A DNA stretch of 18,551 nt from the NCBI GenBank assembly GCA_003049465.1, contig PYSS01000248.1:1-18551 (forward strand). Reading direction: 5' to 3'. The position numbers and the translations under genes are program-made. Source of the DNA: Magnaporthiopsis rhizophila. Lineage: Eukaryota; Ascomycota; Sordariomycetes; Magnaporthales; Magnaporthaceae. Positions 1 through 8,909 of this stretch are shown here, one piece after another (the stretch's first letter is position 1; each line of letters starts with the position of its first letter). The notes beneath the pieces were generated by a model. The model was not told where the DNA came from. It saw only the letters and a program-made list of their open reading frames with translations, and ran no database searches.

Positions 1-70
<70 letters not shown>
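1..70. repeat. (TAA)n microsatellite
   Basis: About 23 uninterrupted TAA units run from the window edge to 70, so the true start lies outside the window. Read on the minus strand it is (TTA)n, a leucine run that continues an open frame from 321 down to 1. Such tracts can be tails of non-LTR elements or simple slippage repeats; nothing here decides which. Confidence 0.97.
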
Positions 71-953
71 TGCAACCGTTTGGCCCTGGTAAATCCTTCT
101 TTTTTTGCAACTTTATAAATCCTTTTACTTAAAGTTGATAATTTTTTATCCATCCGGTTGTGTATATTTCTGGTTATTTTGCATATACCTTTTATGCCTG
201 TCTTATTATCCCAAAATATAGTTTTGTTTTTTGCAATTATGCCCACCGGCAAAAAGCGCCGCAAAAAATAGCATTTATAAATTGTTTCTCCTTTTAATCG
301 AATTGGGATATTACTAACCTTTTAGCAAATTCGCCGGTTTTTTGGCCTGCATTATTTGTTTATATATAATGTTTAAATCGGTGGGTTTAACCATATTTTA
401 CCAAATTAATACTAATAAATGTGATTTTTATTTTTATTTTTCCTTATATTATTAATAAATTGCTAGTATATTTGTTCGGTTTAAATTCGAGCTTAAAAAA
501 GTATATATAGTGTTATAATTATAAAAAAGTTGGTGCGAACAGTTAATGCTTCTTTTGTAATAATATTAAGGTTTTAAAATCGGCTTAGGTTTTTCAAAAG
601 GTTATTGCAATTTTAATAAATATTTATGGCGCTTTTGAAATTTTAATAATTTTTTCACCATCCGCAAATAGTTTACCTGGGTTTGCTCGTTCAAAACGGC
701 CAATAAAAATATAAATTTAGGGGCTTTTGGGGTATTTTCCTGTTTTTTATTATTTTGTTAATACCTTTGCAAAATCAAAGTTTTTGGTTAAAATTAGCTA
801 AGAAAAACTGTGATTAAAAATTTAAAGCGGTTTGCAAAGCATATATTTCCAATAATTTGTAATTTATTTTTTGCTATTCCGTTAAAAGTAAAAATTTTAA
901 CCTTTTGCAAGCCCGGTGCAATACCATTTTTACTGCTATTTTTAATAGGGTAT
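71..953. other. AT-rich flank without a recognisable gene
   Basis: This stretch is AT- and TpA-rich with stops in most frames. One minus-strand frame stays open from the TAA at 322-324 to the window edge (107 codons, the last 23 or so being the leucine run of the microsatellite). It is lysine-rich, has no early ATG, and I recognise no domain in it. Long open frames also arise by chance on the C/T-rich strands of this window, so it is not called a gene. A plus-strand frame at 810-1052 crosses into the GC-rich patch and looks fortuitous. Confidence 0.6.
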
Positions 954-1054
954 TGTTACGACCATGCTACGCCCGGAGGGGACAGGAGGGCTGGGAGGCT
1001 AAGCCCCAGCGGTACGCCTCAACCCCGCGGCGGGGTAATACGGTCGCAGTAACA
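954..1054. repeat. GC-rich patch with inverted ends, possible solo LTR or MITE-like relic
   Basis: A sharply GC-rich 101-bp block lies in AT-rich DNA. It begins TGTTACGACC and ends GGTCGCAGTAACA, so the ends are inverted copies apart from a 3-base insertion. TGTTAC...GTAACA is also the terminal pattern of the other LTRs in this window. It holds a perfect hairpin, CCCCGC-G-GCGGGG, at 1023-1035. The flanks GGTAT (949-953) and AACAA (1055-1059) do not match, so no target duplication supports a clean insertion. It could be a solo LTR, one LTR of an element outside the window, or a GC-rich relic of another kind. Confidence 0.35.
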
Positions 1055-1089
1055 AACAAAGGTTATATAAAAAGAGCACATAACCTGGT

Positions 1090-1120
1090 AATTTATAATC
1101 TGCCTCGCAGATCACAGATT
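1090..1120. repeat. Palindromic repeat, copy A
   Basis: The 14-bp arms at 1090-1103 and 1107-1120 flank a 3-base loop (CTC). The arms differ at three positions, all transition-type. The same kind of palindrome, with arms close to AATYTGTGATYTGC, occurs in tandem inside both LTRs of element 2. A partial copy lies at 8315-8333, beyond element 1. Confidence 0.75.
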
Positions 1121-1140
1121 AAAAAATGCTCTATAATTTG

Positions 1141-1145
1141 CCCCG
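1141..1145. repeat. Target-site duplication of element 1 (left copy)
   Basis: CCCCG stands directly before the left LTR and is repeated exactly at 8287-8291 directly after the right LTR. Five-base duplications are usual for Ty3/gypsy integrase. With the element removed, the site reads as a palindrome with 10-bp arms TATAATTTGC / GCAAATTATA around CCC, so insertion was at the palindrome centre. Confidence 0.95.
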
Positions 1146-1334
1146 TGTGATAGGTCAGGCCACAAAAAGGTTGTCCGGTGGGTGCCAAAATGGTATTACT
1201 CTATAAGATGAGGAGGAAAAGGGTAAAATCGGGCCTTGCCCTTGGAGGGTTTGAGGCAACCCTTATATACAGGAGTTCTGGCCCAGGGAGCACCTTTGGG
1301 TTATATGATCCGTGCCCAGCACAGATCCGTAATA
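1146..1334 (-). repeat. Element 1 3' LTR (189 bp)
   Basis: It matches 8099-8286 end to end, starting TGTGAT and ending GTAATA (the final CA has become TA). I count just over twenty differences between the two LTRs: all but one are transitions, with one C/G transversion near 1286 and one 1-bp indel. Near its right end is an inverted repeat, GATCCGTGC-CCA-GCACAGATC (1307-1327), perfect in the other copy and here carrying one G-to-A change. A plus-strand open frame at 1178-1486 runs through the LTR and out again, so it is not a gene. Confidence 0.95.
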
Positions 1335-1337
1335 TAG

Positions 1338-1348
1338 CCCTTTTCTCC
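1338..1348 (-). promoter_or_regulatory. Polypurine tract of element 1
   Basis: On the minus strand the tract GGAGAAAAGGG lies three bases before the 3' LTR. This is the expected site of the RNase H-resistant primer for plus-strand DNA synthesis. It independently supports the minus orientation of the element. Confidence 0.75.
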
Positions 1349-3049
1349 GCTGTGTGTTTTTCCTTTTCGGCCGGGCTTGGTTATGATAATTTTATTTGTT
1401 ATGCATTTTTGGGGACCGTGTTAATTATTTGCGGGTTTTTGGTCGGGTTTATTTTTGCATCCTTCCTTTTGTTAGTTTGCTTTTAGTTTGCCTTTAGTGA
1501 AATTATTACCCTTTTTTCCATTCCTGTTTTATAGGTTATTAATATCGTTTTTTATACCTTTTTTTGTAATTTGGGCGGGATTTTGTATTACTGGACAGGT
1601 TTTATATTATTTTTTTTCCTTTCCTTTTATCCGCTCCTTTTTTAACTTTTTTCTTTTCCTTTTTGCCTGTTTTTTTACTTATATCCTCGATTTTTTTATC
1701 CTATTTTTTTTATAGCACTGCTCCTTTTTTTTATAATTATCCAATTTGTTTTGTTTCAAATTTTAATCGTAATATGGTCGCTACTGCCAAAATTTTAACC
1801 TTTTCCAAAAGGTTCCGGTAAGGATTTTTTTTAAAAATTTAGCGTTTAACTGGTAATTTTAAAATTAAAAGTAATTCCGATAATAAGGATACTACGGTGC
1901 TGCAATTCCTGTTAATTTTATACGTTCGGTATATAATTATAAATTAGGTTAGTATTATTTCGGGTTTTTGTTTTTTGCTAATTATAAATAACAGGTTTAT
2001 AAATTAACTAAAATTTGTAATTGCGTTATTTTTTGCACAAGTGTAACGTATAATGCCTATTATAAAAATATAATAATATACAAATATTTTAATATATTTT
2101 ATACTGTTAACCTTTAATTTTATTATACCAATAAGGCGTTTAAATTTATTATAACCGGTAAAAAATATATTATTACCCTTTTAATACCTGCCAAGCATAA
2201 TATTAATAATAATCCCAGCATTGGCCGGAAAAATGCTGTATTTATCCAGGCATTTTATAAACTTTACCGATATTGATAAGCACAGTTTAACGAGGCATAT
2301 CAGCAATAAGCGCATTATTTTCTCCTCGGTCCTTTTGCTGCTGCAAATAACAATTTTGCCACTTTCGATCCTAATTCTACTTTTATTTTTAGGATTATAT
2401 TATTAATTTTATTTTGGGGCAATTGTACTAACAAAACGATCAATTAATTTAATACTTTTGGTTATATCCTGGTTATAATAAAAATAAATTCCTTTTTTTT
2501 TGCTATATCGGTCGCTGAATAATTATTAATAATATTCCTAATATTGCCATAATAAAGCGCTCTGGTATTATAATATTTTTAATTTATCCATATAATAAAC
2601 CCAGCAGCAAATTGCAAATACCCTAATTATCTTCGCCCAAATTCCCAACCATTATTGCCTCAAATCCGGTAATATTTTAGATGCGCATAATCTTTTGTAT
2701 TCTTTCGCGCGCCGGGGTAAAGCCCACCCGTGCCCGCCCGATTGCTGCCCCAAAAAAACCCCATTCTTATATAACCGTTGCGGCCTTATTAATCAAAATA
2801 ACCTTTATAATAATAATTATATAAAATAGGATATTTTTCGGTTCCGGTCCATCCTTGCCCATTTTTTTTATCTCTCTTTTTTTTTTTTTTTTTTTTTTCA
2901 AATGGCCGGCGTACTTGCTATTAAATAATTAATCAAGTTTTATTATAGGCCGATACACCCCCCTTTTTCCTTTTGCCTGTTTTCTTTTTATATACTATAT
3001 ATACTTGTAATACTTCCGGGCCGTTATTCGTTTTGGCGCTGCCTTATTA
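1349..3049 (-). other. Element 1 long 3' region, no assigned gene
   Basis: About 1.7 kb separates the chromodomain from the polypurine tract, which is long for a gypsy 3' end. On the minus strand two stretches look protein-like though broken by stops: about 2530-2790 (an aliphatic- and glycine-containing frame over a GC-rich patch at 2706-2763) and about 2130-2400 (a W-, Y- and Q-rich frame). I recognise neither. Plus-strand open frames here (1488-1715, 2221-2406) are hydrophobic runs of F, L and I typical of antisense shadows. The region could be an extra ORF, an older insertion, or untranslated sequence. Confidence 0.5.
2877..2898. repeat. Homopolymer T22
   Basis: Twenty-two uninterrupted T residues follow CTCTC. 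On the minus strand this is A22, in the 3' region of element 1. It could be a slippage tract or the tail of a small retroposed insertion; no flanking duplication was seen. Confidence 0.95.
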
Positions 3050-3410
3050 TGCTTCGAACTTATCCAATGCCTTTATTTTTATTAACTTTTTTAAAGGTTT
3101 TTATATAACAGTATTGTATTTTACCCATTTAGTAAGAACCTGGCGCCTCGGGCCGCCTTTTTTGGCTTTACTTTTATCATTTTTGGCGCAAAGGATCTTC
3201 TTTATTTCCCATTCCAGGTATATTTCTCTATCCTTTTCAGAGGGGATTAATATCGATCCTGATCTTATATTTATCTTTATTTATAAAAGTAACGGGTTAA
3301 CAGCTGCCTGTTTTATAAGCTTAATATGGAATATAAGATATATCCCTTTTGGTATATCCAAAATAATTATAAGTAGGGAGGGAACCGTTACCACCTTATA
3401 TTTATTGGCG
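3050..3410 (-). pseudogene. Integrase C-terminal domain and chromodomain remnant (element 1)
   Basis: In one minus-strand frame, 3260-3410 resembles the SH3-like C-terminal part of fungal gypsy integrases: an ILDIP stretch followed by an FHIKLIKQA block (family pattern LDLP...VFHVSLLKPA). After an acidic/serine linker, 3050-3215 matches a chromodomain: EWEIKKIL, then TKWVKY, then KPLKKLIKIKALDKFEA, in the order of the family's E-W-E-V-E-x-I-L, VKWKGY and TWEPxxNL...EF motifs. The conserved Trp before EP is a TAA stop, as expected from two G-to-A changes in TGG. Chromodomains in chromoviral integrases bind methylated histone H3 and steer insertion to heterochromatin. The plus-strand open frame 2973-3416 is the antisense shadow of this region. 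Confidence 0.8.
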
Positions 3411-3822
3411 ATTTAATCCAGTTTTTTGCCAAACCTATTTATTTTAATATTTTTCAAAAATAATTATGTTTTATTTTTAACCTTGTACTGTTCCGCTAGT
3501 TTATAAAGCTTGTTTGTATTGGATTTTTGCCATTATTATACAAATATTATTATTATTTTTGCCAAATTAACGCTTTTCTTTAAATATACCACAAATTTGG
3601 CCCTTTTTTTCCGCTTTTGGGGGGGTATTTTTTTTGGTCCCCCTTTTTTTAAAACCAGATTAATATTTTATTTTAGGAGCAATTTATTTAAATTATAATC
3701 AGTTACGCATAAATCCCTATTATTCATTATCAATTAGCAAGCAATTATATATTTTGGCCAATTTTTTTAAACAAATATAATTATACACCGCATATAATAT
3801 TATATGTTTTAATTTATCCTTT
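3411..3822 (-). other. Degraded integrase segment between core and C-terminal domain (element 1)
   Basis: By position this should be the integrase core end and linker. The minus strand is rich in stops and lysine codons here, and I could not align it with confidence. The reading frame changes between the core (3823-4116) and the C-terminal domain, so one or more indels lie in this stretch. The plus-strand frame 3510-3698 is a hydrophobic shadow. Confidence 0.5.
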
Positions 3823-4310
3823 TTATGCCGCTATCCGTTTATAGGTAAAAAAAATGGATGATAACTGTTTTATACCGATTAGGCGGTACAGCTTTATCCA
3901 AAAACTTTTTACCCAATCCGATCCGCAATCGCTAATAATTTTTTTAAAAAAGCCACAAAATTGCCACCAGCATTTTTCAAAATGTGCAGCATATATTTTA
4001 AATATTATGAATATTATAATTTTTAATTGCACATATTTGGATAATTTGTTAATAATTATTATTAAATATATTAGCGCTCTATTTTCGAGTATTAGGAGGC
4101 CGGTTATAAAATCCACTGATATTTGTTTTTAAAACCGATCCAGAACCAGCAAGGGCTATAATAAACCCTATTTGTATTACTGGAACGGTTATAATTTGCA
4201 ACATATATCATAATTCTGCACAAAGCAGGCCATATTTCTGATTATACCGTCCTAATAATAATCGCATTGCAGGATTTTACAAATATTATCCCTTCCCGCA
4301 TATTCTATTA
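3823..4310 (-). pseudogene. Integrase zinc-binding and catalytic core remnant (element 1)
   Basis: The zinc domain (about 4128-4310) shows EYAGRDN, then a DYY-stop-DG block, MACFVQNYDICCKL and YKxGLL, matching the gypsy pattern H-x-G...YYWPGM...V..C..C..K. The first His is Tyr and the first Cys of the C-x2-C pair is Tyr, whereas the second Cys remains. The core follows: VDFITGLL (first catalytic Asp kept), a degraded VDRLSKY read as INKLSKY, and ISDCGSDWVKSFW (family SDRGSQF; second Asp kept), then LIGIKQ. The final Glu region is lost in decay. The core is an uninterrupted frame at 3823-4116 starting at a GTG that is really the Val of VDFITGL, so that start is not a true start codon. The plus-strand frame 3854-4132 is its shadow. 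Confidence 0.9.
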
Positions 4311-4710
4311 TTAATAATATGTATATTTTTTGCAATATGGCCATAATTAGGGGTTTTTAATTCGGAAATTATAATCGGCCCCTAAATTAAAGCGTTTTGT
4401 TTGCCGATAAGGAACCAACCGCAATTTATACTTTTGTTTCGGTTTTTAAAAGGAACCGTTTTGCGCTTTCCTTTATTGCCCGGTATTTATAATGGTATAC
4501 CTTATTATTTTTAAATACCATTTTTTATAATATTACCAATTTGTGGCTTTTAAACAGCTGGTTTTTTATTGGAATATTATTCGGCTATCGCTTTTTTTGG
4601 TTTGACCCCCCCCCTTGTTAGGGTATTTTTCAGATCCATTTGCGCCCCTGGCATATTATTTTTAGATTTTTTATTCTGGTTCCCCAAAATTGCCATTCCT
4701 ATATATAATA
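4311..4710 (-). other. Degraded linker between RNase H and integrase (element 1)
   Basis: The sequence is AT-rich with stops in all minus frames. In intact gypsy elements this interval holds the end of RNase H and the tether to the integrase zinc domain. No motif is clear enough to name. The plus-strand frame 4569-4823 is a shadow that overlaps the RNase H remnant. Confidence 0.5.
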
Positions 4711-5210
4711 TTACTGGGTTAAACAAGGTAATTTTCCGGATAAAGCCCAATTTGTTTTGCTTTTGCTTAAAAAATGCATCCAGAATAATAGCATATTTCC
4801 CTGGCCTGTATTATAAATTATAATTAAATAATAATAATATTTTCGCCCATTTTGCTTATTTTCGGTTATAATTCGAAATTTTAGGAAATATTTTAAAATT
4901 TTATGGTTTGTAAAAATAAAAAACGGGTTTTGTACATTTTTAAATTTTATTTTCCATATTTTAAAACATGTTATTATTATTAATAATTTTTTATCATAAA
5001 TAGTGTAATTTTTTTGCACCTTTGTTAATTTGGCTAAATAAAATGCCACCGGAAATTATAGCCCGCTTTTGCTTTGTTAAAAAAGGCATCCTCCAAACGC
5101 TTTTTCGAAGCAGTTTATTTCGATGCATATTTCCAAGTTTGGATTTTATTGCGCCAGGATCGGGGTTTGGAAAAAGGCTTATTTTATTATTTTAAATGCC
5201 GCATTAATTT
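4711..5210 (-). pseudogene. RNase H domain remnant (element 1)
   Basis: On the minus strand a PILAQ block and an ICIEINCFEKAFGGCLF stretch correspond to the gypsy RNase H start (ETDAS..AxGxxLxQ); the catalytic Asp of TDAS is Asn. Then comes VAFYLAKLTKVQKNY, IYDKKLL and FTNHKILKYF, matching the diagnostic VAFxSxKLTxxExNYxIxDKELLAI and TDHKxLxYF motifs; the Asp of TDHK is also Asn. RNase H removes the RNA strand during reverse transcription. The part from 5049 to 4711 is stop-free, while stops upstream replace expected W or Q codons. It lies directly after RT in the same frame as the YLNN motif. Confidence 0.92.
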
Positions 5211-5280
5211 CCAATATTTATTTAAATAATATCCCTTTTTTTGTTAAAATTACCAATAATACTGCTTTTTCAAAATATTG

Positions 5281-5990
5281 GTCGATAAAATCGCAGTAAA
5301 AATTGGCAAATCCCAGAAACCTTTGCAATTTTATTAATTTCCAGGGTGCTTTTTATTTGCAAATTGCCCGGATTTTTCCGGGGTTAGCCTATATTTTTAC
5401 CCTAACCTTTATAATATAACCCAGGTATTTTATTTCCATTATTGCAAAAATGCTTTTAGCCAGGTCCAAATTTAAATTTGCATTTTTCAAATATTACAGA
5501 ACCATTCGAACTTTATTTATATAATTTTAGCATATACCGAATATATATATTAGGATATTATTTAGGTATACCGTAATATAATTGCCCAGGATATTTGCCA
5601 GTATTTTATTAATATATTTTTGGAATATTACCGGTGCCCCGGTAAATCCGAATAGGTATACGAGTTATTCGAATAGCCCAAATTGGATTATAAATGCTAT
5701 AAGGTGCTTTTGGCCTTTTGCTATTCTGATTTTATAAAAGGCTGCCTGTATATTTATTTTTATAAATTATTGCATTTTGGCCATATTTTGTAACATTTTT
5801 TTATTAATAGGAAAAAATAACGATTGTATTGGGTAATATTATTTAGGGCCTTATAATTTATGCATAAGTGCCATTTTTCTCCAGGTTTTTTTTATTATCA
5901 GTATTAGTACTGTTACCAGTAAAAAGCTGGCCCGTACCTATTTTTATCCATAAATTTAACAATTTATTTTTTTAAATTAATTAGTTAATT
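5281..5990 (-). pseudogene. Reverse transcriptase remnant (element 1)
   Basis: Minus-strand landmarks in order are KWHLCINYKALNNIT (family W-R-x-C-V-D-Y-R-x-L-N) at about 5830-5875, NRYFFLLI (NRYPLPLI), QAAFYKIRIAKGQ, AFIIQFGLFE, LFGFTGAPVIFQKYIN (the FGLxxAPxxFQ block), VYLNNILIY at 5551-5571, and FLGFANFYCDFI at about 5285-5325 (the RT/RNase H connection). The catalytic YLDD is YLNN: both Asp codons read AAT, as expected from G-to-A change. A one-base loss in an A run near 5795-5801 shifts the frame, and several TAA or TAG codons interrupt it. The enzyme would copy element RNA into DNA; this copy cannot. Confidence 0.95.
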
Positions 5991-6429
5991 TTATAGCATA
6001 TTATATAATTTGCTGTGGGGGAGACCCGGTATATATTTTTATAAATTCAGCTTTAGTTTGATATAATGGTTTAAATTGGCCCGATAAAATGGTAAACCCG
6101 TTGCTTTTTTTTTATTAAACAAATTTGCAAATTTCGCCAGTTTTGGAAAAATATACCCCTTTTTAAAACCTAATTATCAGCCTTTTTTATTAATAATTTG
6201 GGTAGGCCGTATCTATTTTTTGGGTGAAATATTATTAATACAGTAAAAATTATGGTTTGGATAATTTTTATTATTTTTTATAATAATATTGCACAAAATC
6301 TTTGGTGGTTTTTGTTTTATTATTATTGATAATATCGGTAAATTATTATAAACCAGTTTGCAATAATTAGGATAGGTTTGCTTTTATTTTAAATCCGGTA
6401 TTATAAATTTTTTACCAACATGCTTTTTT

Positions 6430-6745
6430 TAATTTCGATCCGGAATTTCCCTGCCTATAGGTCAAGAATTATTTTTTTATATTTTATTTATGGCAGTTTT
6501 AAAATTATATCCTTAAATATTCCCGGAATAATATAAAAAGCTATTATTAATATCCAACTGTTAATACCCATCTAATATTTGGCCATATATTTAATAAATA
6601 CCCTTATATGCCCCAAAATTAACCTTAATATTTTTAATATATTAAAATGTACCTATTTTATTCGCAGCTTTATTATAAAGCTTTTGCTTATAATAATATA
6701 ATGATTGCCATCCGTATTAACCTGTATATCGATAAAATAATAACT
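6430..6745 (-). pseudogene. Aspartic protease remnant (element 1)
   Basis: The minus strand reads VNTDGNHYIIISKSF at about 6680-6721, where gypsy proteases have the catalytic V-D-T/S-G-A motif, so the active-site Asp is Asn. A later IIPGIFKDIILKLP stretch ends at 6491 and matches the conserved VPGLxxDIILGLPW block, with its Trp replaced by a stop. The frame is the same as Gag and the zinc knuckle. The protease would cut the Gag-Pol precursor inside the particle. The interval 5991-6429, between protease and RT, is too decayed to assign. Confidence 0.8.
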
Positions 6746-6976
6746 ATTAAAAATTACAAAAATAACAAAGGGTAATTTATTTATATTTTGTTTAATTTTT
6801 TTTAAATTTGCCGCCTATTATTTGTTAAATATTAATGCAATATTATTTTAATTATTATATTCCTTTTTTTCCCCAGCTAAAATTTGTACCAAAAATTACT
6901 TATTTTCCGCCTCGGTCCTTTTTTTAGTGATAATTTGGGCTATATCGGCTTATAGTTTAATAATTAGGAAAAATTT

Positions 6977-7018
6977 GCAAATTTTGGATATATATCCCAT
7001 TTTGCTGCAATAATAATA
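6977..7018 (-). pseudogene. Gag CCHC zinc knuckle remnant (element 1)
   Basis: The minus strand reads Y-Y-Y-C-S-K-M-G-Y-I-S-K-I-C, with exactly the spacing of C-x2-C-x4-H-x4-C. Two zinc ligands are changed: first Cys to Tyr and His to Tyr, both single transition-type changes. It is preceded by a basic KPKKPKNNKSKK stretch. It lies downstream of the Gag core in the same frame and would bind element RNA. Confidence 0.8.
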
Positions 7019-7216
7019 TACCCTTTTTTCCCGCCTGATTTTTATTTTTTCCAGGACAGCCCAAATAATTTGTTAGGTTCCCCCACCTTTTTTGCTTTTA
7101 TTATTTTTGGGCTTTTTTGGCTTAAACTGCATATTTTCCACTATTATTAAAATATTATTATCCTTATTTATAACTAAAGGCAAAGCATTAACGGGTGGGT
7201 TATTGCAATAAAAGCG

Positions 7217-8047
7217 TTATTTTATATCGATTATTTCCAAATCCTGTGCAATTATCCGAAATATTTTAATCATATGGCCATATAAGCTAACTTTATCTAA
7301 TTGTTCCACGGAGGCCTTCCGAATCCGGTATAACACGCTGGGTTTAAAATAATTAACCCTAACCTTTTCCGACCAATTTAAGCCGCCCGCTACTGCAAAT
7401 TCCTTTTGAAAAAAGTACAAAAAAATATTAAATAGCTAATTTTTCTTTATTTTAAATATTTCCAAACGTGCTAATATTTATTATTATTTAAGCAAATTAT
7501 CGAACGTTTCGGTTAAATACTGGAGTAATTTAATCGGGTTATAAAAAGCTTTTATACCCCTTTCACATTTATAATAAATACGCGCAATTGCCTGAATGCT
7601 TAAAATTAAATATGCCCAAATATACTCGAACTAATCTTTATTATTACCGATAAATTTTGCATTTTTTTGAAATTTATAACTGATTAATTATTTTCAAACC
7701 ATAAAAAAGCTTTTATCACCTCCGTATAATAGGGGCTTTTTTAACAATTTATATTTTAATATATTAATTTTGCTGGCTAATGTATTATTAAAAATATATA
7801 AATATACTGGTATATTACCTGATATTTGGATAATTGTCCAGGTTTTGGGGGGATTATTAGGAAGGGTGGCAAACCCAAGGAGCTGGAGCCTTAAGCTTTT
7901 ATATCGTTTATACCGAATTATTTTATCTGTTCGGTAATCTTTTTTAATTATTATTATAGGTCCGTTATAGATACCAGCTTGCAATGCTCCTAATATGCAG
8001 TATGGCTCGATAAGAAAAGCTCCGTAATCCCCGGGAAAATCGCCCAT
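7217..8047 (-). pseudogene. Gag capsid remnant (element 1)
   Basis: Two stop-free blocks on the minus strand, 8047-7694 and 7420-7217, are in the same frame and are joined by a recognisable but interrupted stretch. The middle reads YGGDKSFFMV, stop, then AKFIGNNKD, stop, FEYIWAYL, YLTETFDN, stops, LARLEIFK. This fits the fungal gypsy Gag core (FxGDrxxFxxWxxx...R..Y..SRLxGxA...YLxxxFGDPn...A...L..L.Q). The last block has KEFAVAGGLNW, RIRKASVEQL and IFRIIAQDLE, like the C-terminal capsid part. Stops stand where W or Q is expected, again as RIP predicts. The first block may include non-coding leader, since its ATG is not supported by homology. Gag would form the virus-like particle. Confidence 0.85.
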
Positions 8048-8098
8048 TTCGTGGATTTTTTAGTATAATCCGCCATTACAAAAAAGATTTTATCAAAA

Positions 8099-8286
8099 TG
8101 TAATAAATTAGGCCATAAAAGGGTTATCCGATAGGTACCAAAATGGTATTATTCTATAAGATGAGGAGGAAAAGGGTAAAATCGGGCCTTGCCTTGGAGG
8201 GCTCGAGGCAACCCCTATATATAGAAGTTCTGGCCGAGGGAGCACCCTTGGGTCATATGATCCGTGCCCAGCACGGATCCGTAACA
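8099..8286 (-). repeat. Element 1 5' LTR (188 bp)
   Basis: This is the partner of 1146-1334, with TG at its left and CA at its right end intact. It contains a perfect inverted repeat GATCCGTGC-CCA-GCACGGATC at 8259-8279, close to the outer end of the LTR. On the minus strand it precedes Gag, so it is the 5' LTR and should hold the promoter; no promoter motif is clear. Confidence 0.95.
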
Positions 8287-8394
8287 CCCCGCAAATTATA
8301 AATCAAAAGAAATGCTTTATGATCTGCCTGCAGTGCTCGGTCTTAAAATGGCCTAATTTTGGAACACCATTGTGTGATCACTTATGGTTGGTCG
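8287..8394. other. Spacer between the two chromoviruses, with both target duplications
   Basis: CCCCG at 8287-8291 is the right target duplication of element 1, and GGTCG at 8390-8394 is the left one of element 2. Between them is about 100 bp of the older target DNA. It continues the palindrome split by element 1 (GCAAATTATA from 8291) and holds a partial copy of palindrome A at 8315-8333. No gene is seen. Confidence 0.85.
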
Positions 8395-8841
8395 TGTTAC
8401 AATCACAGGCCTTCTGCTTTTAGGGTAGGGCACCTAGGGGCGGTGTTAAGCAGTACTGGTTTTGCAAAATCGCTTTGCACGTAATTTGGGGTTTGGTAGG
8501 AACATTATTTATTATTGCTTGCCCAAAAGAATGCTTTGGAGCTAATTTAGGTTAATTAATACCGAAATCTTAATTGAGATTATTTGTTTACCCGAAAGTT
8601 CTGCCCCTATTTATAAGCGGATAATCTTTTTATTAAACTTTTTAATTTGTGATTTGCTGGCAAATTACAGATTACCGACCTTGATTTGTGATTTGCTAAT
8701 AAATTACAGATTATTTTGAGTTACATGACCTTTTTCACAGCCCGGCTTTGGTTGTTTGGCTTTACGGCCTGCGGGGGTAAGGTATTTTGTTAGGGCTTAG
8801 CCCTCTAATTTTTCTGCCCCTTATTGTTTGTGGTTGTAACA
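8395..8841 (-). repeat. Element 2 3' LTR (447 bp)
   Basis: It matches 15915-16368 end to end, mostly with transition differences. The 7-bp length difference is explained by one indel near 16292 in the other copy. It begins TGTTACAATCAC and ends GGTTGTAACA. Two palindromic repeats in tandem lie at 8644-8673 and 8683-8712. Confidence 0.95.
8644..8712. repeat. Tandem pair of palindromic repeats in the element 2 LTR
   Basis: The first copy (8644-8673) has arms AATTTGTGATTTGC and GCAAATTACAGATT around TG. The second (8683-8712) is a weaker version, spaced 39 bp start to start. The same pair recurs in the other LTR at 16164-16193 and 16203-16232. Related palindromes stand in the DNA outside the element (1090-1120 and the site split by element 1). 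They could form cruciforms or RNA hairpins in the LTR transcript; function is unknown. Confidence 0.8.
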
Positions 8842-8857
8842 CCAGGTCCCCCTTTTT
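8842..8857 (-). promoter_or_regulatory. Polypurine tract of element 2
   Basis: The minus strand reads AAAAAGGGGGACCTGG directly before the 3' LTR, a good candidate for the plus-strand primer tract. It supports minus orientation. Confidence 0.7.
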
Positions 8858-8909
8858 AGACCAAATCCTTTTGGCCATTTCTGCGGCCCGGGTTTTTTAC
8901 GTTTAGTAA

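Larger units (their letters stand above)
1146..8286 (-). mobile_element. Element 1: full-length Ty3/gypsy chromovirus, RIP-inactivated
   Basis: This is a 7,141-bp LTR retrotransposon with both LTRs and a perfect 5-bp target duplication (CCCCG). The internal order on the minus strand is Gag, CCHC zinc knuckle, aspartic protease, reverse transcriptase, RNase H, integrase, chromodomain, which is the Ty3/gypsy (Metaviridae) order and the chromovirus branch. A purine tract next to the left LTR agrees with minus orientation. Gag, knuckle, protease and chromodomain landmarks share one frame; the RT core, RNase H and integrase core share another, so at least one indel or frameshift lies between. Many in-frame stops sit where W, Q or R would be expected, and acidic residues are often K or N, both typical of C-to-T change on either strand. 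It cannot be autonomous. No clear tRNA primer site was found beside the 5' LTR. Confidence 0.95.

Noticed and set aside
1178..1486. 102-codon plus-strand frame with an ATG
   Set aside because: It begins inside the element 1 LTR and runs out across the polypurine tract. The other LTR copy has a 1-bp indel in the same frame.
2973..3416. 147-codon plus-strand open frame, the longest in the window
   Set aside because: It is exactly antisense to the integrase C-terminal and chromodomain remnant, and its F/L/I/Y-rich composition is that of a shadow frame.
8644..8712. Short spaced palindromes as a CRISPR-like array
   Set aside because: There are only two units per LTR, the intervals are identical in both LTRs, and the units are part of the LTR itself.
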